In this document: positions 41,879-54,829 of the stretch, one piece after another
Layout: each line of letters opens with the position of its first letter
Position numbering within the stretch: position 1 is the first letter of the stretch
Assembly (NCBI RefSeq): GCF_963678635.1
Contig: NC_087063.1
Location: 85,175,574-85,239,573, forward strand
Direction of reading: 5' to 3'
Source: Symsagittifera roscoffensis
Taxonomy: Eukaryota; Xenacoelomorpha; Acoela; Convolutidae
DNA: 64,000 bases
The notes under the pieces: model-generated
Seen by the model: the letters and a program-made list of their open reading frames with translations, nothing else
What the model was told of the DNA's origin: nothing
Database searches by the model: none
Translations under genes and position numbers: made by a program

Positions 41879-42095
41879 CCTTCGCTGTAACTTTGCTCAG
41901 AAGCGGCCCTCGCCTCTGTAGAGTGTTTTCAAAATACTTCCTTTCCACCATAAAACAAAGCAGATGTTCAAGAAATAGTTTGCTGCTGCCAACAGTTAAG
42001 CTACGCTGCCAAAACTGCCGGCAAATTTTGACGATACCATAACATTGCATTTCAATTTCACCAAAAAATTTCAGGTAGGTCAAAAGTTCATTTGT
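41879..42095 (-). CDS. Unidentified exon on the minus strand (unit A)
   Basis: It is bounded by a strong acceptor (ttgtttttctttcag) and a strong donor (G|gtaagt), 217 nt, phase 0 to phase 1. It encodes 72 residues beginning TNELLTYLKFFGEIEMQ and including FWQRSLTVGSSKLFLEHLL. The frame stays open in the diverged copy at 54,060-54,314, although that copy has lost its acceptor AG (ctttcgg). The third copy at 56,893-57,08x keeps the acceptor but is cut off at 56,893. It does not join in phase to the coding-like segment at 41,533, so an exon is missing or the gene is dead. No family recognised. Confidence 0.4.
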
Positions 42096-42496
42096 CTGAA
42101 AGAAAAACAACAATTAATTTAGTTTTTTCAATTAACTAGGACCAATACTTAGGACTCTAGAGTTTGGAGTTAGAAAGAATTATGCATTGTGTCCTTGTTG
42201 TTAAGCTAAGCTTAGCATGATTCTAAGTAGGTCGGACCCCCTTAGGACGCGGGACATGATACAATACTACTAACAAAAGAACGCAAGATATATTTTTTAA
42301 GATACAATGGTTATATTAGGCTGGGGTATGAATATTGAGCTCAAATAAAAAGTGACTGATATAGGTAGTTTTTCAGTTATACTTGGTTGATCGTCTTACG
42401 TTCAAGAAGGGTGGGTTTGGTGGATCAAGCAGTTTTAGCTCACGTACCACTGCTAGGTGCATAATCTATCATCCATATTTTCTGGCTTCCCCGAGT

Positions 42497-42702
42497 GGAA
42501 GCTCTGCTGGATCAGAAGTTGTCAGTGAATACACTGTGTCCAACTTTTATTGGGAAGTGCGCTAGGTAGAAAAAAATTAATAAGAGCTCTGTTAGAAAAC
42601 AAGCTAATTGCACCGAGTGGTTTTTCCCGCTTGTTTTCTAACAGAGCTCTTATTAATTTTTAAACTTGGATCGCTGACAACTTCTGATCCATCAGAGCTT
42701 CC
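42497..42702. repeat. Foldback with perfect 33-bp arms (unit A)
   Basis: Inner arms 42,572-42,604 and 42,629-42,661 ('taagagctctgttagaaaac' in the middle) are perfect inverted repeats around a 24-base loop. Outer arms 42,497-42,525 and 42,674-42,702 ('ggaagctctgctggatcag') are imperfect. Paralogous foldbacks lie at 54,830-55,060 and 57,487-57,710, each with a different loop sequence. Confidence 0.85.
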
Positions 42703-43009
42703 ACCTTCTACGTCTCAAAAAAGTTCAATAGAACAAAAAATAACTGACAACAAAAAACGGTTTCTTCAACTTCTGATACAACCTATTTTAACTATCCAAT
42801 TTGGTAAAATCCGGCTTTTATTTGATATAATTGTTGAGTTTAAACACGTTGATTGTAATTAATTTTGGGGTACAAGTACAATAATTTGGCCCCTAAGGGA
42901 TGTGGCCACAATAAGTTGGCCCCTAATTTAGATGGGTCCCTAGAAAAACTTTTTGAAATTTAAATATTGGCAAAGAGTGCGAGCGATCGTATACTTGTGT
43001 TTTTGAGAT

Positions 43010-43120
43010 ACTTCTCATAAATTGTGAGACCCATCTTGCATACTTGCTTTTACAGGGGCTACTGTCATATTTGTACTATTTTTGGTTGGAGTTGGGCAAT
43101 TTATTCTGATAGATAATTTT
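43010..43120 (+). repeat. Single-copy ancestor of the 116-bp minisatellite monomer
   Basis: 'acttctcataaattgtgaga', 'cttttacaggggctactgtc' and 'tttttggttggagttgggc' occur once here in unit A and once at 58,015-58,125, but about 14 times in tandem at 55,330-56,893. Confidence 0.85.
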
Positions 43121-43322
43121 TTTTTTCTAGCTGCTCGTTTTTGAATTTGAGATATTTTTGACAAGTGTTTTTAAATAGCTGACAATGGCTGTTTCACAAT
43201 GGTTCATTTTGAAGTGGTTGCGTCCGATTGGTGTGTTCATGTTGAAACAAATGATATGTTAATGCTAAAATAGGATGTAAGTAGTGTTGTGTTCACTTGT
43301 CTCTCATCTGTGGACTCCATAG

Positions 43323-44467
43323 GCTCCTTCACCGTGGACCATGCAGTGGACCAGCTGGGCTTCGGTGGCTTCCAGCTGATGCTGACTGGCCTGCTGGGTT
43401 TGGCGTGGGTGGTGGACTCGATGGAAGTGATGCTGCTGGCTGTGCTCTCTTCTACTCTCAGGTGTGAATGGAGGTTGACTGCATTCCAAGAGGCAGCCAT
43501 CACTGTTGTAAGTACACTTCACACTTCACTTCACTTCAACCCCCCCCCCCCCCCCTTTAGGTCTCATGGCAATAAGGCATAGAAGGAAGGTAAAGGTTGC
43601 AAAATAATCTTTGTCTGTTGCAAGATAAACTTATAAGCAACTCATTCAACCTCTACCAAATAGAGATAAGTTATATCTGCGGGATAACTTATAGTTTGAT
43701 TGATCAATTTATCTATGTGTAACTAATTGCACAGAGTGTGTTTAGACAGTGTTCATGGGCATGCTGATTGGGTCCACATTCTGGGGAAAAGTGGCCGACA
43801 AATATGGACGCAAATTCGTTAGTTTCTTCTTACACTCATTTTCATTTCTGAACAAATGGGCGATTGTGCTGGTTACGTTTTCACTGGATATCGTCTTTAG
43901 AATGCAAAATGCTAATAAAATCAATAATTGTGTTTATAAGCAGAGAATCTGCTGATTTTGATGCGATCACTAAATTGTTAAATGTTAGCATAAGAAGAAC
44001 CCGCCTGTTCAGAGTCTGCTGCTCTCCTCCTCTGTCACCCTCTACTTTGGCACTCTGGCATCCCTCAGTCCTGGCTACCACTGGATCCTCATCCTCCGAG
44101 GCCTCACCGGAGCGGGAGTAGCTGGAGCTCCACAAGCGTGAGTTGTTGAAATAGAGAAAATAGAGAACACATTCTTGTGTAGCATCTCATTGTTTACCAT
44201 CCCTCTCCCTTTTGCTAATAAAGAAGGCAATCCATTACAAGTCAACCATTCGCTTCTGTTTAATCGTTGTGAATAAGTTTTTTATAGGGATCGGGTATAA
44301 CTTTACAGGGTACTATAAGGGGATAGTAAACAATAGACGCTCATAGTGCAAAGTGTCTCCACATGCACACTGAATGACAATTAGAAAATTAGGTTCTGTT
44401 CAGAATAACCATCTACTCGGAGTTCATCCCTCTCAAGCACAGATCACGAGCAGTTATTTGTCTCGAG
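43323..44467 (+). CDS. SVOP: SVOP-like transporter, four-exon cassette (unit A)
   Basis: Synaptic vesicle 2-related protein is a 12-helix major-facilitator transporter of vesicle membranes with an unsettled substrate. Exons: 43,323-43,507; 43,746-43,817; 44,013-44,137; 44,404-44,467, all with AG/GT borders and matching phases. They encode QLGFGGFQLMLTGLLGLAWV (first helix), MEVMLLAVLSS and CEWRLTAF, then VFMGMLIGSTFWGKVADKYG (helix 2 and the MFS motif A loop D-K-Y-G-R-K). Next come TLYFGTLASLSPGYHWILIL and RGLTGAGVAGAPQ (helices 3-4), then TIYSEFIPLKHRSRAV. This corresponds to the first third of SVOP from TM1 to just before TM5. No upstream N-terminal exon and no later exons were seen before 56.9 kb, so copy A looks truncated unless it is spliced to exons beyond the window. 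Confidence 0.85.
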
Positions 44468-46556
44468 GTAACTATCAACATCATTCCACTACAAAAGAAA
44501 TGACCCATTTTTAAGCTGTTCAGTTTTCAAAGAAAAACAGCTGTTGTACCCCTGTGGAACCAGTTTAAATAGTATTTATATCCGATTATATTATTGAAAA
44601 AATAATCTCTATATACTATTTCTTACTGACCAATCTTGATCCATAACTAACACTTACAATAATTTGTAAGGCTGAATATATTTGTAGTTTCAGCCAGAAC
44701 AGAATTAATTTAACTTAGCAAGCAGCTGCTCTTCTCAAGAACAGTGCTTGATATCTTATCTCGCAAATACCAGTATACACTAGATCTTTTGAGACTAGGA
44801 GATATAAGATTAAGATTAAGATCGATATTAGACTACGAAGTTTCAGGATTCTATCCGGCCGAAAATAAGGTAGCGTGACGAACAGGCAGCGTACCTTATC
44901 TGAAATTACTCTATGAGTGAGCCACTCCGGAATTGAACTCATCCGGTGCGACCAAGAATCTCGAAGAAAACCTCACCAAATTTTCATTTAGCAAATTCCA
45001 AATAGACATAAGATATAAAATCCAGACACGTAACACAAATTGTTCCGAAGTTTTGAAAACGCCCCTCCACGTCTCAATAAGTCTAATCAATACCAACGAG
45101 TATTCAAACTTACACCAGGTCAAAACCCGAATAGCGAAACGAGCTTCTACGTCGCGAAACCAAAAAGCATACTGCAACGACTACTTCTTTTCAAGATTAT
45201 CAATGCAGTAGGTTTTCGTTCACTAATATGAAATAAATTACTTGGAGCACTAAGATTCCTTTCCAAGACATATATCTTTCATTGATGTATGAGGAATAAT
45301 AAATAATGTAATGACAATAGATCTAAAACTTTAAAACAATTTATTTCAAATCTTCACTAACTTTCAATTTTTTATTAATTTAAAAGTTAATTGAACAAAA
45401 ACTACAAAAACTAGTAATTATAAAAATTTAAATTAGTTTCATCAAAATTTTAAACTGAAAATCCTCATCCTCTCACCCCTTGTGCTTATTTGATTCTTCA
45501 TCTAAAATATAAAATTATAGCTCATAATCACTCAAAAAAACTAATATCATTTAAATCTTTATTTTTAAACAAATCTTTTCTGAAAAATTTAACCTTTTCT
45601 TAAACGTTAACATTTGTTTTAAATCTTGTCAAGGCCTATCCTTGTTTTTAAACAACTTAAATTTTATTTCAACCAGATCATTAAGGCTATCCCTAAACCT
45701 TCAATTTTTAAAATATTTTTTTTTTAAAATCATTTTGAAACACTTGATCATCAAGGCTTTCCTGGGATCAGTTCAAACAATTTTGTTCTCCGCACCTCTT
45801 AATTCAAGTGTCAAACGACGTCAAAGATTGATTCACTCTTCAGCCTTTTTAAACGATCAGGACTAACTGAAATTTTTCAATTAACTAACCATTTTAATTA
45901 GGAAATACAATGAAGAACTTCGATTACTCATCCTTCACTTCAACCCCTCCTTTTAATCGACCCAGGCTAAATTATATCTTAAAACTGGTAAAACTTAAAA
46001 TAGTATCTAACGTTCTAATTGTGTTCTAATTATACCTGCACCTTGTGGATTGATTTACTATTCTCTAACCCTTGATCACAAATCACAACCTAAGAAAGAA
46101 TAAGTTTCTTATAGAACTTCACCACTCGAGAAAGTATTAAATCAATCTAACGACTGATATACTCCTGTTCCAAACCAAATATGCTTAAGAATCTATCTAC
46201 CAGGATTAAAATAAATTCACAATAAATGAAATGACTAGCAGTTTAGTACATAAAAACCTAACCTTGGATTTTGTTACCATCACTCTAACACTTCTGTCAA
46301 GAGATAATCTAGGAAACAAAAAAAATCATTTTCGTAATTGTCCAATTAAGGAAGAAAGATATGAAATTTTAATTACACCGAATAAACAAAAGATAAGATA
46401 CATCAGAACGAAAAAAAAAACAAACAAAAAGAAGGCACAATCATCACAAAACAAAAACAGATCCTTAAGCAAAAATTTTCGGAATCTGACTCAACAAAAG
46501 TACAAAAAAATCAAATCCTTCGAGATCCAACCCACAACAAAAATAAACCAGTTGAA
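44468..46556. other. Paralogous non-coding stretch after the SVOP cassette (unit A)
   Basis: It matches 59,459-61,545 of unit B along its length with many substitutions. Frames on both strands are broken differently in the two copies, which argues against a conserved gene. The sequence from about 45,350 to 46,200 is A/T-rich with T-rich phrases such as 'aaatcttgtcaaggcctatcc'. Confidence 0.6.
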
Positions 46557-48627
46557 AATCAAAAATATTTTTAGGAATGATAATCCACAACAGCGTCATC
46601 TATAAAAGGTAAACGCAGAATAAAAAATTCATATCTTCGCAAACCAGTAAGAGTTTACAATTGGAATCAATTAATGAATAAGCCATATTGAAAGTTACAC
46701 TCTAACCGTAATTCCGCACAAAAAATTATTCAAACCGATATTAATTTCGACGATGATTCTATCCTTCCCTTTGTTGTTAATCCACAAAGCGATCCCGCTA
46801 GAGGACAAGTACAATTTTGCCACAATCTAATCGTAAATTTATTTGAAAAAGGAAATAGTCCACATATACAGGTTCAAAGAAAAAACTTTAAAAAAACACT
46901 TGACCACTACCTGCCAGCAATCAGTAATATGACTACTTCACCTTACGGCTTATATACGATTGAAATTTGGTCACCGCAATCATCAAATCAACCACCACAC
47001 CGAATATAAACAGATGATATAGAAGTAGATTTCACAAAAGTTTTTACGGAATATATCAAAAGTAATCCATATCAAAACTCATAAAGAGTAAATTCAATTT
47101 TCACAAATGATGTTTTTGCCATCATTAATAGTTATGTCTCAAAATTAGCAACAAATAAAACATTTTAAGTATCACCGCCGCAATTATCTCGACACGCAAA
47201 AGTAAGACGCGAAACTAATTTTTTTCACAATTCCTAGAATTCATTCGTAAAGCACTCGCCGATCATAAATAGTTAAAAGTGCAAGCCAAAAAAATTTCGG
47301 ACCACAAACAAACGCTGCAACAAAATTAGCAGACAAAACAGATTATTTATGGTACCCTGAATGATCTCATGTATTGTTTTTAACAACTCAAAGGATTTTT
47401 AAGCGCAGCAAATTGCAACTATTTCCGTACAAAGTGATTTTCTAAGAATAAATCCACTCACAACTAACGCTAAACCCTTAAATTATAACGCAATATTTAC
47501 TCATAGGACAAGTAACAATAGTTTAAATTCAACGTTCAACAAGATACAAGAAACCCTCAACGACAATCTGAACCTTATAAAACAAGATATTCAAACTCCA
47601 TCACACTCTGTAAACAAAGAAATAGTTGAAACCTTACCGATAAGAACACAACAAAAAACTTCTATTCATCCAACACTTATAACACCACCTATAAAAATTA
47701 TAATCCTCTCCAACAACAGCATTATAATCAACATCCACATGTGGATTACTAAAACAAACAGACCAATAACTAAAAACAACCAACTAACAAGCAAAAACAC
47801 TCAATCGGAAATAACAGTTGGAAACACACTCAATTGAAAATAACTTTGCATTTCAAATTTACGATTTTTCGTTATCAGTATTTTAAGAAGTCAAATTGCA
47901 AGACCACTCTATGCGACAAAAATTAATCACAAGAACACAATTACACTAAACTGGCACCGCAACCAATACCTCAACCTGTAATTTTTATCGATAAAAGGAA
48001 ACCTTAGACCAACAGAACTGAAAATTTCCCATTTTTCAAAACAGAAAACCCAACTAACAAGCAATTCATAGGAAACTAACCACAACATTCTGAAGATGAC
48101 CACTCAAAATTTTTTCAAACAAACGCAATTGAAGTTATTCAAAAAATCGCAATCGAAGCTACCCTAATAATAGATTACACAACTACAATTATTCTAATTA
48201 CCAGTACAAAATTGATTATAATCATAGCTTTTATGATATTTCTAGATTTAGAAACAACAACTATCAAAACAGATTAAAAATTATTTTCAGTCACCATATC
48301 GAAATAACTCCCAATATTCAAATCAACAAAAGGTAAACCACAGAAGTAGTGCATCAATACATCAAAGACGAATCAACCAAGTACAATCAACAAATGAAAC
48401 AAGCCCAGGACCTGCAGGTTTTGACAATTAGGAAACTTCAGAATTGCAACTAAACCATATACACTGTGAAAGCGCAGATGGCAAAAGTGAAACACAAAAC
48501 ACAATAGTTATTTACATGCTTACATTAGAACCTGAACACGAAACACCAATTGAATTCAAAATATACCAGAATGTTTATTTTAATTCAGAACCTCAAGAGC
48601 CAAGAAACAACTAAAAAACAAAACAGT
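46557..48627 (+). pseudogene. Decayed gag-like repeat, copy 1
   Basis: Plus-strand frames keep phrases such as NFDDDSILPFV, SDPARGQVQFCHN, MTTSPYGLYTIEIWSPQSSN and VFAIINSYVSKL. An Asn/Gln/Thr-rich part follows with LNYNAIFTHRTSNNSLNSTF and KEIVETLPIRTQQ. An Asn/Gln-rich, Cys-poor protein of this kind could be a retroelement gag, but I see no CCHC knuckle, protease or RT to confirm it. Many stops. The next copy starts 2,071 bases later with 'gaaaatcaaaaatatttttc'. Confidence 0.45.
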
Positions 48628-50453
48628 AGAAAATCAAAAATATTTTTCGAAATGATAATCCACAACAGCATCATCTATAATAGCAGAATAAAAAATTCAT
48701 ATCTTCGCAAACCAGTAAGACTTTAGAATTGGAATCATTTGATGAATAAGACATATTGAAAGCTAAACACTAACCGTAATTCCGCACGAAAAACGATTCA
48801 AAACGATATTAGTTTCGACGATGATTCTATCCTTCCCTTTGTCATTACTCCACAAAGCGATCACGCTAGAGGACAAGTACAACTTTGCCACAATCAAATC
48901 CTAAATTCATTTGAAAAAGGAAATAATCCATATAAACAAGAATCAAAGAAAAACTAAAAAATACACTTGACCACTACCTGCCAGGTATCAGTAATATGAC
49001 TTCACATTATGGCTTATATACGATTGAAATTCGGTCACCGCAATCATCAAATCAACCACCACACCGAATACAAACAGATGATATAGAATTAGATTTCACA
49101 AAAGTTTTTACAGAAAATATCAAAAGTAGTCCATATCAAAACTCAAAAAGAGTAAACTCAATTTTCACAAATGATGTCTTTGCCATCATTAATAGTTATG
49201 TCTCAAAATTAGAAACAAATGAAACATTTTAAGTATCACCGCCGCAATTATCTCGACACGCAATAGTAAGACGCAAAACTAATTTTTTTTCCATAGTTTC
49301 TAGACTTCATTCGTAAAACACTCACCGATCACAAATAGTTAAAGATGATCTACGAAAAATTCTAGCTTGTTTCATTCTAGATTGTTTTCAACTCATATTA
49401 CACCTATTTTTGCAAGCAAAACAATTTTCGGGCACAAAAAAAACGATGAAACAAAATAATCAGACAAAAAAAATTATTCATGGTAGCCTGAATGATCTCA
49501 TGTATTGTTTCTAACAACTCAAAGGATTTTTAAGCGCAGCAAATTGCAACTATTTCCGTACAAAGAGAGTTTCTAAGAATAAATCCACTCACAGCTAACA
49601 CTAAACCCTTAAATTATAACGCAATATTTACTCATAGGACAAGTAACAATAGTTTAAATTCAACGTTCAGCAATATACAAGAAACCCTCAACGATAATAT
49701 AAACCTTATACAACAAGATATTCAAACTCCATCACACTTCATAAATGGAGAAATAGTTGAAACATTACCTATAAGAACACAACAAAGAACTTCTCTTCAT
49801 ACAACACTTACAACACCACATTATAAAAAATCCACATTTCCACCAACAACATTACAATCAATATTCACATATGGATTACTAAAAAAAACAGACCAATAAC
49901 TAAAAACAACCAACTAACAAGCAAAAACACTCAATCGGAAATAACAGTTGGAAACACACTCAATTGAAAATAACTTTGTTGTTCAATTTTACGATTTTTC
50001 GCTATCAGTATTTTAAGAAGTCAAATTGCAAGACCACTCTATGCGACAAAAATTAATCACAAGAACACAATTACATTAAACTGGCACCGCAACCAATACC
50101 ACAATCTGTAATTTTTATCGATAAAAGGAAACCTTAGACCAACAGAACTGAAAATTTCCCATTTTCCAAAACAGAAAACCCAACTAACAAGCAATTCATA
50201 GGAAACTAACCACAATATTCTGAAGATGACCACTCAAAATTTTTTTTCAAACAAACGCAATCGAAGTTATTCAAATAATCGCAATCGAAGCTACCCTAAT
50301 AATAGATTAAACAACTTCTAATTACCGGTACAATATTGATTATAATCATAGCTTTTATGATAATTCTAGATTTAGAAACAACAATTATCAAAACAGATTA
50401 AAAATTTTCTCAGTCACCATATCAAAATAACTCCCAATATTCAACATAATGAC
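48628..50453 (+). pseudogene. Decayed gag-like repeat, copy 2 (truncated at the A/B junction)
   Basis: It is parallel to copy 1 throughout and has the longest surviving frame: 48,996-49,232, reading MTSHYGLYTIEIRSPQSSNQ and onward for 78 codons. It ends at 'cccaatattcaacataatga', where unit B begins. Copies 3 and 4 follow in unit B at 61,546-62,540 and 62,545-63,640. Confidence 0.45.
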
Positions 50454-51923
50454 TGGTAACATAATTTTTTCCTCTTTTTATTTTTCCTCTTATGGCTGCA
50501 AAAATTATTGGATCAGAGAGTTTTTTAATCGATAAATTCATCAAGAATATTTTGTTTTACTCTAACTGTATCTTCATTGGTTGTTTAAACTTTCTCTGCA
50601 GCTTGTTTAAGTGTCTCTCTTAATTTTTTTGAAATCTTTTTCTTTCTTATCAAGAAGAATTGATTTTTTTGCTGAATTGAACATTTTCAGATCTGTGAAC
50701 GATTTTTTTGAAAAATACTAGCCACAGCGACGGTTTTTTTATTTGCTTGGGTTTTTGTGAAGTTTCTCTAATTTAGACAGATAAATAATGTGAGAGAACC
50801 AGACTGATAAAAGAAATTAAGCATTTACAAAAGTAAAATTTCACAGTCGCAAAATCTTAGTTTTTACAAATAATCTGACAAAACTGGCCTTAGCTTGTCT
50901 CTGAGTTTCTATAAAACTTTTCAAATGTTTGCTTTTTCCACTGACTCTTTTCAAAAAGTTTTGGGTTGGACTGTCGTGATTCGCCTTTGATTGATATAAA
51001 ATCATGATAAAACATTTTGTCTTTCTAAAGATAATTGTTTTCTTGTTAGAATGTTAGAAACAAAAAAATCAGTTATGACCTATTTGACTCTTGTGTGGGT
51101 CCACGCATTTGAGTTTCATAGATTAAAAACAAGTAAATTCAAGTTTTGTTGTCAGTGTCTTTAAAATGAAAAATAATCAATTATAATCAATCAAAATTGA
51201 TTCTATTGCTAATATTATATAAAGCATTATAATCCATTGCAAATCAATCATAATCGATAGTTGTTTTATTTTTATTGATAAAAAAAACTCCAATATAATC
51301 AATTTTTCCTCAAATTATTCAGATGCGAGTTTCAATGCTCACAAAAATATTTGCACGTTTTAAAGTAAGATTGTTGATCTGTTGATCAATTTGATTTTTT
51401 TGTGAAACTTGTATTTTTGTTACTCTTTTTTATAAGGAAATTTTTTGTTTCAAATAAAATATCGGCCTAATTTTGTCTGTTTATGCTTTGTTGGTTTAGT
51501 TGCAACATCTAAAAATCTCTTTTTTGTTGTTGTAAGCTAATTCCTTTATTACTGCTTTTCGTGTTTCAGTATTTTAAAAATCCGGTCAATTCAAAATTTG
51601 ATTTTTACGTTTGTTGTAAGTTCGCAATTTCGATTTTTTAAAATTTCATTTTATAAAATTCTTCTTTTTTTTCTGCTTATTTGGTTTTGGTTTTTTAATC
51701 GACTCAGTGGCCTCATTTTGCCTTGTGATGACCAAAAAAAAATTGTGTGCGGGTGTGTTATGAGGGAAAAGAGGACTGCAAATTTTTTTAAGCATTTTGA
51801 AATTTTTTTCGTCATCTGGGGTTTCTGCTCAATTGTTTTTTGGCTTCTTTACCGTGTGGTAATTGTAAATTCGAAATAAATCAACCACATAATTTATAAA
51901 GTTAACACACAGACTAATAATAA

Positions 51924-53110
51924 CCTAACCCTAACCCTAAGTAATGTAAAATGAAATAAAGTAAACTAAAATTAGGTAGATAATTAAGAGTAAATAAGTA
52001 TAAAATAAAATCAAAGTAAACGAAGAAGCTTTAGTAAAGTAATTCAAAGAAGTTCAAAAAGAAAATGTGAGTAACTAAATAAACACAAATTGAAAGTGAA
52101 GCAAAATAGTCTAAATTACTTGTCTGCTAGTATGGAGGTTAGTTTGTGTGTGTGTTTGTTAATAATTGAAAACACGCAAGGTAACAGTAAAATTAAAAAA
52201 GTAAATTTAGCATGTATTTTTTGTCGGCATGAAAGGATGTATGTGTGTATAATTGAATGTATATATGTGAGAATGAATGTATTTAAATATGGGAGTAACT
52301 AAGTAACTAAATATGGTAGTACTTAAAAAAAAAGAAAATTGATAAGTATGTGAGTAAGCAAGTAAGTAAGTAAATAAGTAAGTAAGTAAGTAAGAAAGCA
52401 ACTAAGTAAATAAGTTAAAAGTTATTTCCTAATTAAGTAGGTAAGTAAGTAAGTGAGTAAGCAGGTAAGTAAACAAGCAAGCAAGCAAGTAAGTGAGTAA
52501 ATGATTAATTATTTAACTAAGTAAGCAAGTGATTAATTAGGTAAGTAACTAAGTAAATAACTTGGTTTGTAATTCGATAAAGTAAACAAAAGTAAAGTGA
52601 ATGGAGGTAAAGTAAAGTAGAGATAGTAAATTGAAATAAGGTAAAAAATTTAAATAGAGAGTAAATAAGTAAGTTAAATGTAATTAATTAACAAAGCAAA
52701 GTTACAAAAAAAATTTAAGGTAAAGTATAGTATAAGTAAATTAGGCGAAGTAGAAAACTAAAGTCAGGTAAAGGAAAGTAAAAGCAAGCATGTTGATTTG
52801 TCTGCTAGTATGGAGGTTAGTTTGTGTGTGTGTTTGTTAATAATTGAAAATTAAAGTAAGTGAATTAAAATACAGTAGGTTAAAAAAGTAAAATAAAGCA
52901 AGAAAGTAAATTTAAAATGCAGAGTAAGGTAAAGTGATTCAAGGATGAATCATAAGTAATTGAAATTTCAGAAAAAAAATATAGTTTCAGTAAGGTTCGA
53001 AAGGTAATCTAGAAAGTAAAATTAGTTAATCAAGTAAGTCAGCAAACTACAATAAGTAAAAAAATTGAGTGAGTAATTAGTGAGTAAACTAGTAAGCAGT
53101 TATAAGTCTG
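51924..53110. repeat. Telomere-like motif and GTAA/TAAG tract (unit B)
   Basis: 'cctaaccctaaccctaa' is followed by the degenerate tract, cleanest at 52,350-52,400. Relative to A, a block is deleted near 52,115, and the phrase 'ttgtctgctagtatggaggt' is present twice (about 52,120 and 52,799) where A has it once (40,581). Confidence 0.8.
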
Positions 53111-53236
53111 CAAACACGCAAGCAAATAAGAAATCATTACGTGTTTGAACGCTTCGACTCAGCGCTATCTAAATCGTGATATTGTTGTCAAGGATGCTGG
53201 TGAAAGTATGCTGATAGGTCTCAAAATTCCAAATAA

Positions 53237-53736
53237 TTATCTAGCAAAAGTAGGCATAAGTTTTTTGGAGATCAATAGTTTCAATATGTAACTGCATACT
53301 ATTGTGCAGCTCAAGAAAATTAATGATAGACTTGGTTTTTTCAACTTATTGAAAACACAGAAAACTATTAGGCTCAAACTTCCTGCAAAGCGGTTGTTAT
53401 AGATCCAGGGCTCATTAAACTTTCTTGATAAATTCACGTTTCAAACCGGCCGTATCGTGCAAAATTGCGTGCAATCGTCATTCAAGTATTTGTTCAAGGA
53501 AGATTTCTTGATTTCAACCGAGCTGCCATAAGGTTTGAACTCAATCAAAGCGTCGTAATTACGCAATTTAGAATTAACAAAAAACAATTAGTTAGAAAGC
53601 AGTTTCTTCGGTTAGAATTGTCAGAATGAGTCTGTTTTAAGGATGCATAAATTTTGTTAAATATTTCTAAATCAAATGGAGTAACTCGGTTTTGCTCAAT
53701 ATCACTGTTATTTTCCATCACCTCTCCAACCTGCAA
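53237..53736 (-). pseudogene. Unidentified minus-strand coding-like segment (unit B)
   Basis: Diverged partner of 40,988-41,540. VGEVMENNSDIEQNRVTPFD and YASLKQTH are kept, but the frame stops earlier (after NCVITTL) owing to a small deletion in the 'aaaaaacaa' run. Same uncertainty of identity as in unit A. Confidence 0.35.
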
Positions 53737-54059
53737 AAGCTCAAGCCAAAGTACATTGAAGGTAGCTATCAGGTACTTTTAAGCTTGTCTAGATTCCGGC
53801 GGTAAATCATCAAAAAAACCACCAGAAAAACTTTTTTTATAAACATGCATCAATATTTTTATGAAAGCTTTGCGAATTATCCCCATCTTCCCTTCCACTT
53901 TTCCTTTTCCCTCTCCTTTTCCCCATCGAAACTTCCTTTCTCCTCTCGAAAAACAAAACATTGCGTTCGTCTCAGGCTTTGAACTTTTAAATTAGTTGTA
54001 AGTGTTCATTATCAAAATCATTAGTACTTCAAGTTCCCTTCAACTTCATTTTTCTTATT

Positions 54060-54314
54060 TCAAAGTTTGAGAAGTATACCTTTCGCTATAATTTTGCTCA
54101 GAAACGGCCCTTGCCTTTGGAGAGTGTTTTCAAAAAACTTTCTTTTCACCATAAAACATAGCACAAGTTGATGAAATAGTTTACTGCGGCCAACAGTTAA
54201 GCTACGCTGCCAAAACTGCCGGCGAGTTTTGACAATACCAAAAACTTCCATTTCAATTTCACTAAACAATTTCAGGTTGGTTAAAAGTTCATTTGTCCGA
54301 AAGAAAAACACCAA
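54060..54314 (-). pseudogene. Unidentified exon, diverged copy with broken splice acceptor (unit B)
   Basis: The open frame is kept across the whole exon (FWQRSLTVGRSKLFHQLVLC), but the acceptor 'ctttcag' of unit A is 'ctttcgg' here and the donor is gtatac instead of gtaagt. The frame is therefore readable but probably not spliced in this copy. Confidence 0.4.
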
Positions 54315-54829
54315 TCAATTTGGTTTTTTTATTTAGCCAGGACCAATAGTTAGGACTCTAGAGTTTGGAGTTAGAAAGAATTATGCATCGTGTCCTTGTT
54401 GTTAAGCTAAGATTAGCATGATTCCAAGTAGGTCTTCTGCTCTTCGGGTGGAAAATTTTGTCCGCTTATCAAATCCTCGGATGAAGGTCCTTCAAATAAT
54501 TAGGCACTCACTTCCCAGGACTTTGCTTTACGTGAGGACCCAATCTCCTCCCCCTTAGGAAGGACCCCCTTAGGACGCGGGACATGATACAATACTACTA
54601 ACAAAAGAACGCAAGATACTTTTTTAAGATCCAAGGGTTATATTAGGCAAGGGTATGAATAATGAGCTCAATTAAAAAGTGACTGATTTAGTACGTTTTT
54701 CACTTATACTTGGTTGATCGTCTTACGTTCAAGAAGGGTTGGTTTTGGAGGATCAAGCAGTCAGAGCTCGCGTACCACTGCTAGGTGCATAATCTATCAT
54801 CCATAATTTCTGGCTTCCCTCGATTGGAA

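Larger units (their letters stand above)
37533..50453. repeat. Tandem duplication unit A (about 12.9 kb)
   Basis: The sequence starting 'ctggtaacata' at 37,533 restarts at 50,454 and can then be followed block by block: the 'tcttatggctgcaaa' region, telomere-like motif, GTAA tract, minus-strand exons, foldback, SVOP cassette and gag-like repeats. Unit A carries one insertion (38,891-39,315) that is absent from B. It contains a single copy of the 116-bp monomer seen in B, at about 43,010-43,120. Confidence 0.85.

Noticed and set aside
43237-43522. Minus-strand ORFs opposite SVOP exon 1, also present opposite the second cassette
   Set aside because: They are shadows of the conserved exon and have no splice sites or similarity of their own.
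44911-45211. Overlapping ORFs of about 90 codons on both strands after the first SVOP cassette
   Set aside because: The unit B counterpart (59,900-60,190) carries stops and indels in all of these frames, and no family is recognised.
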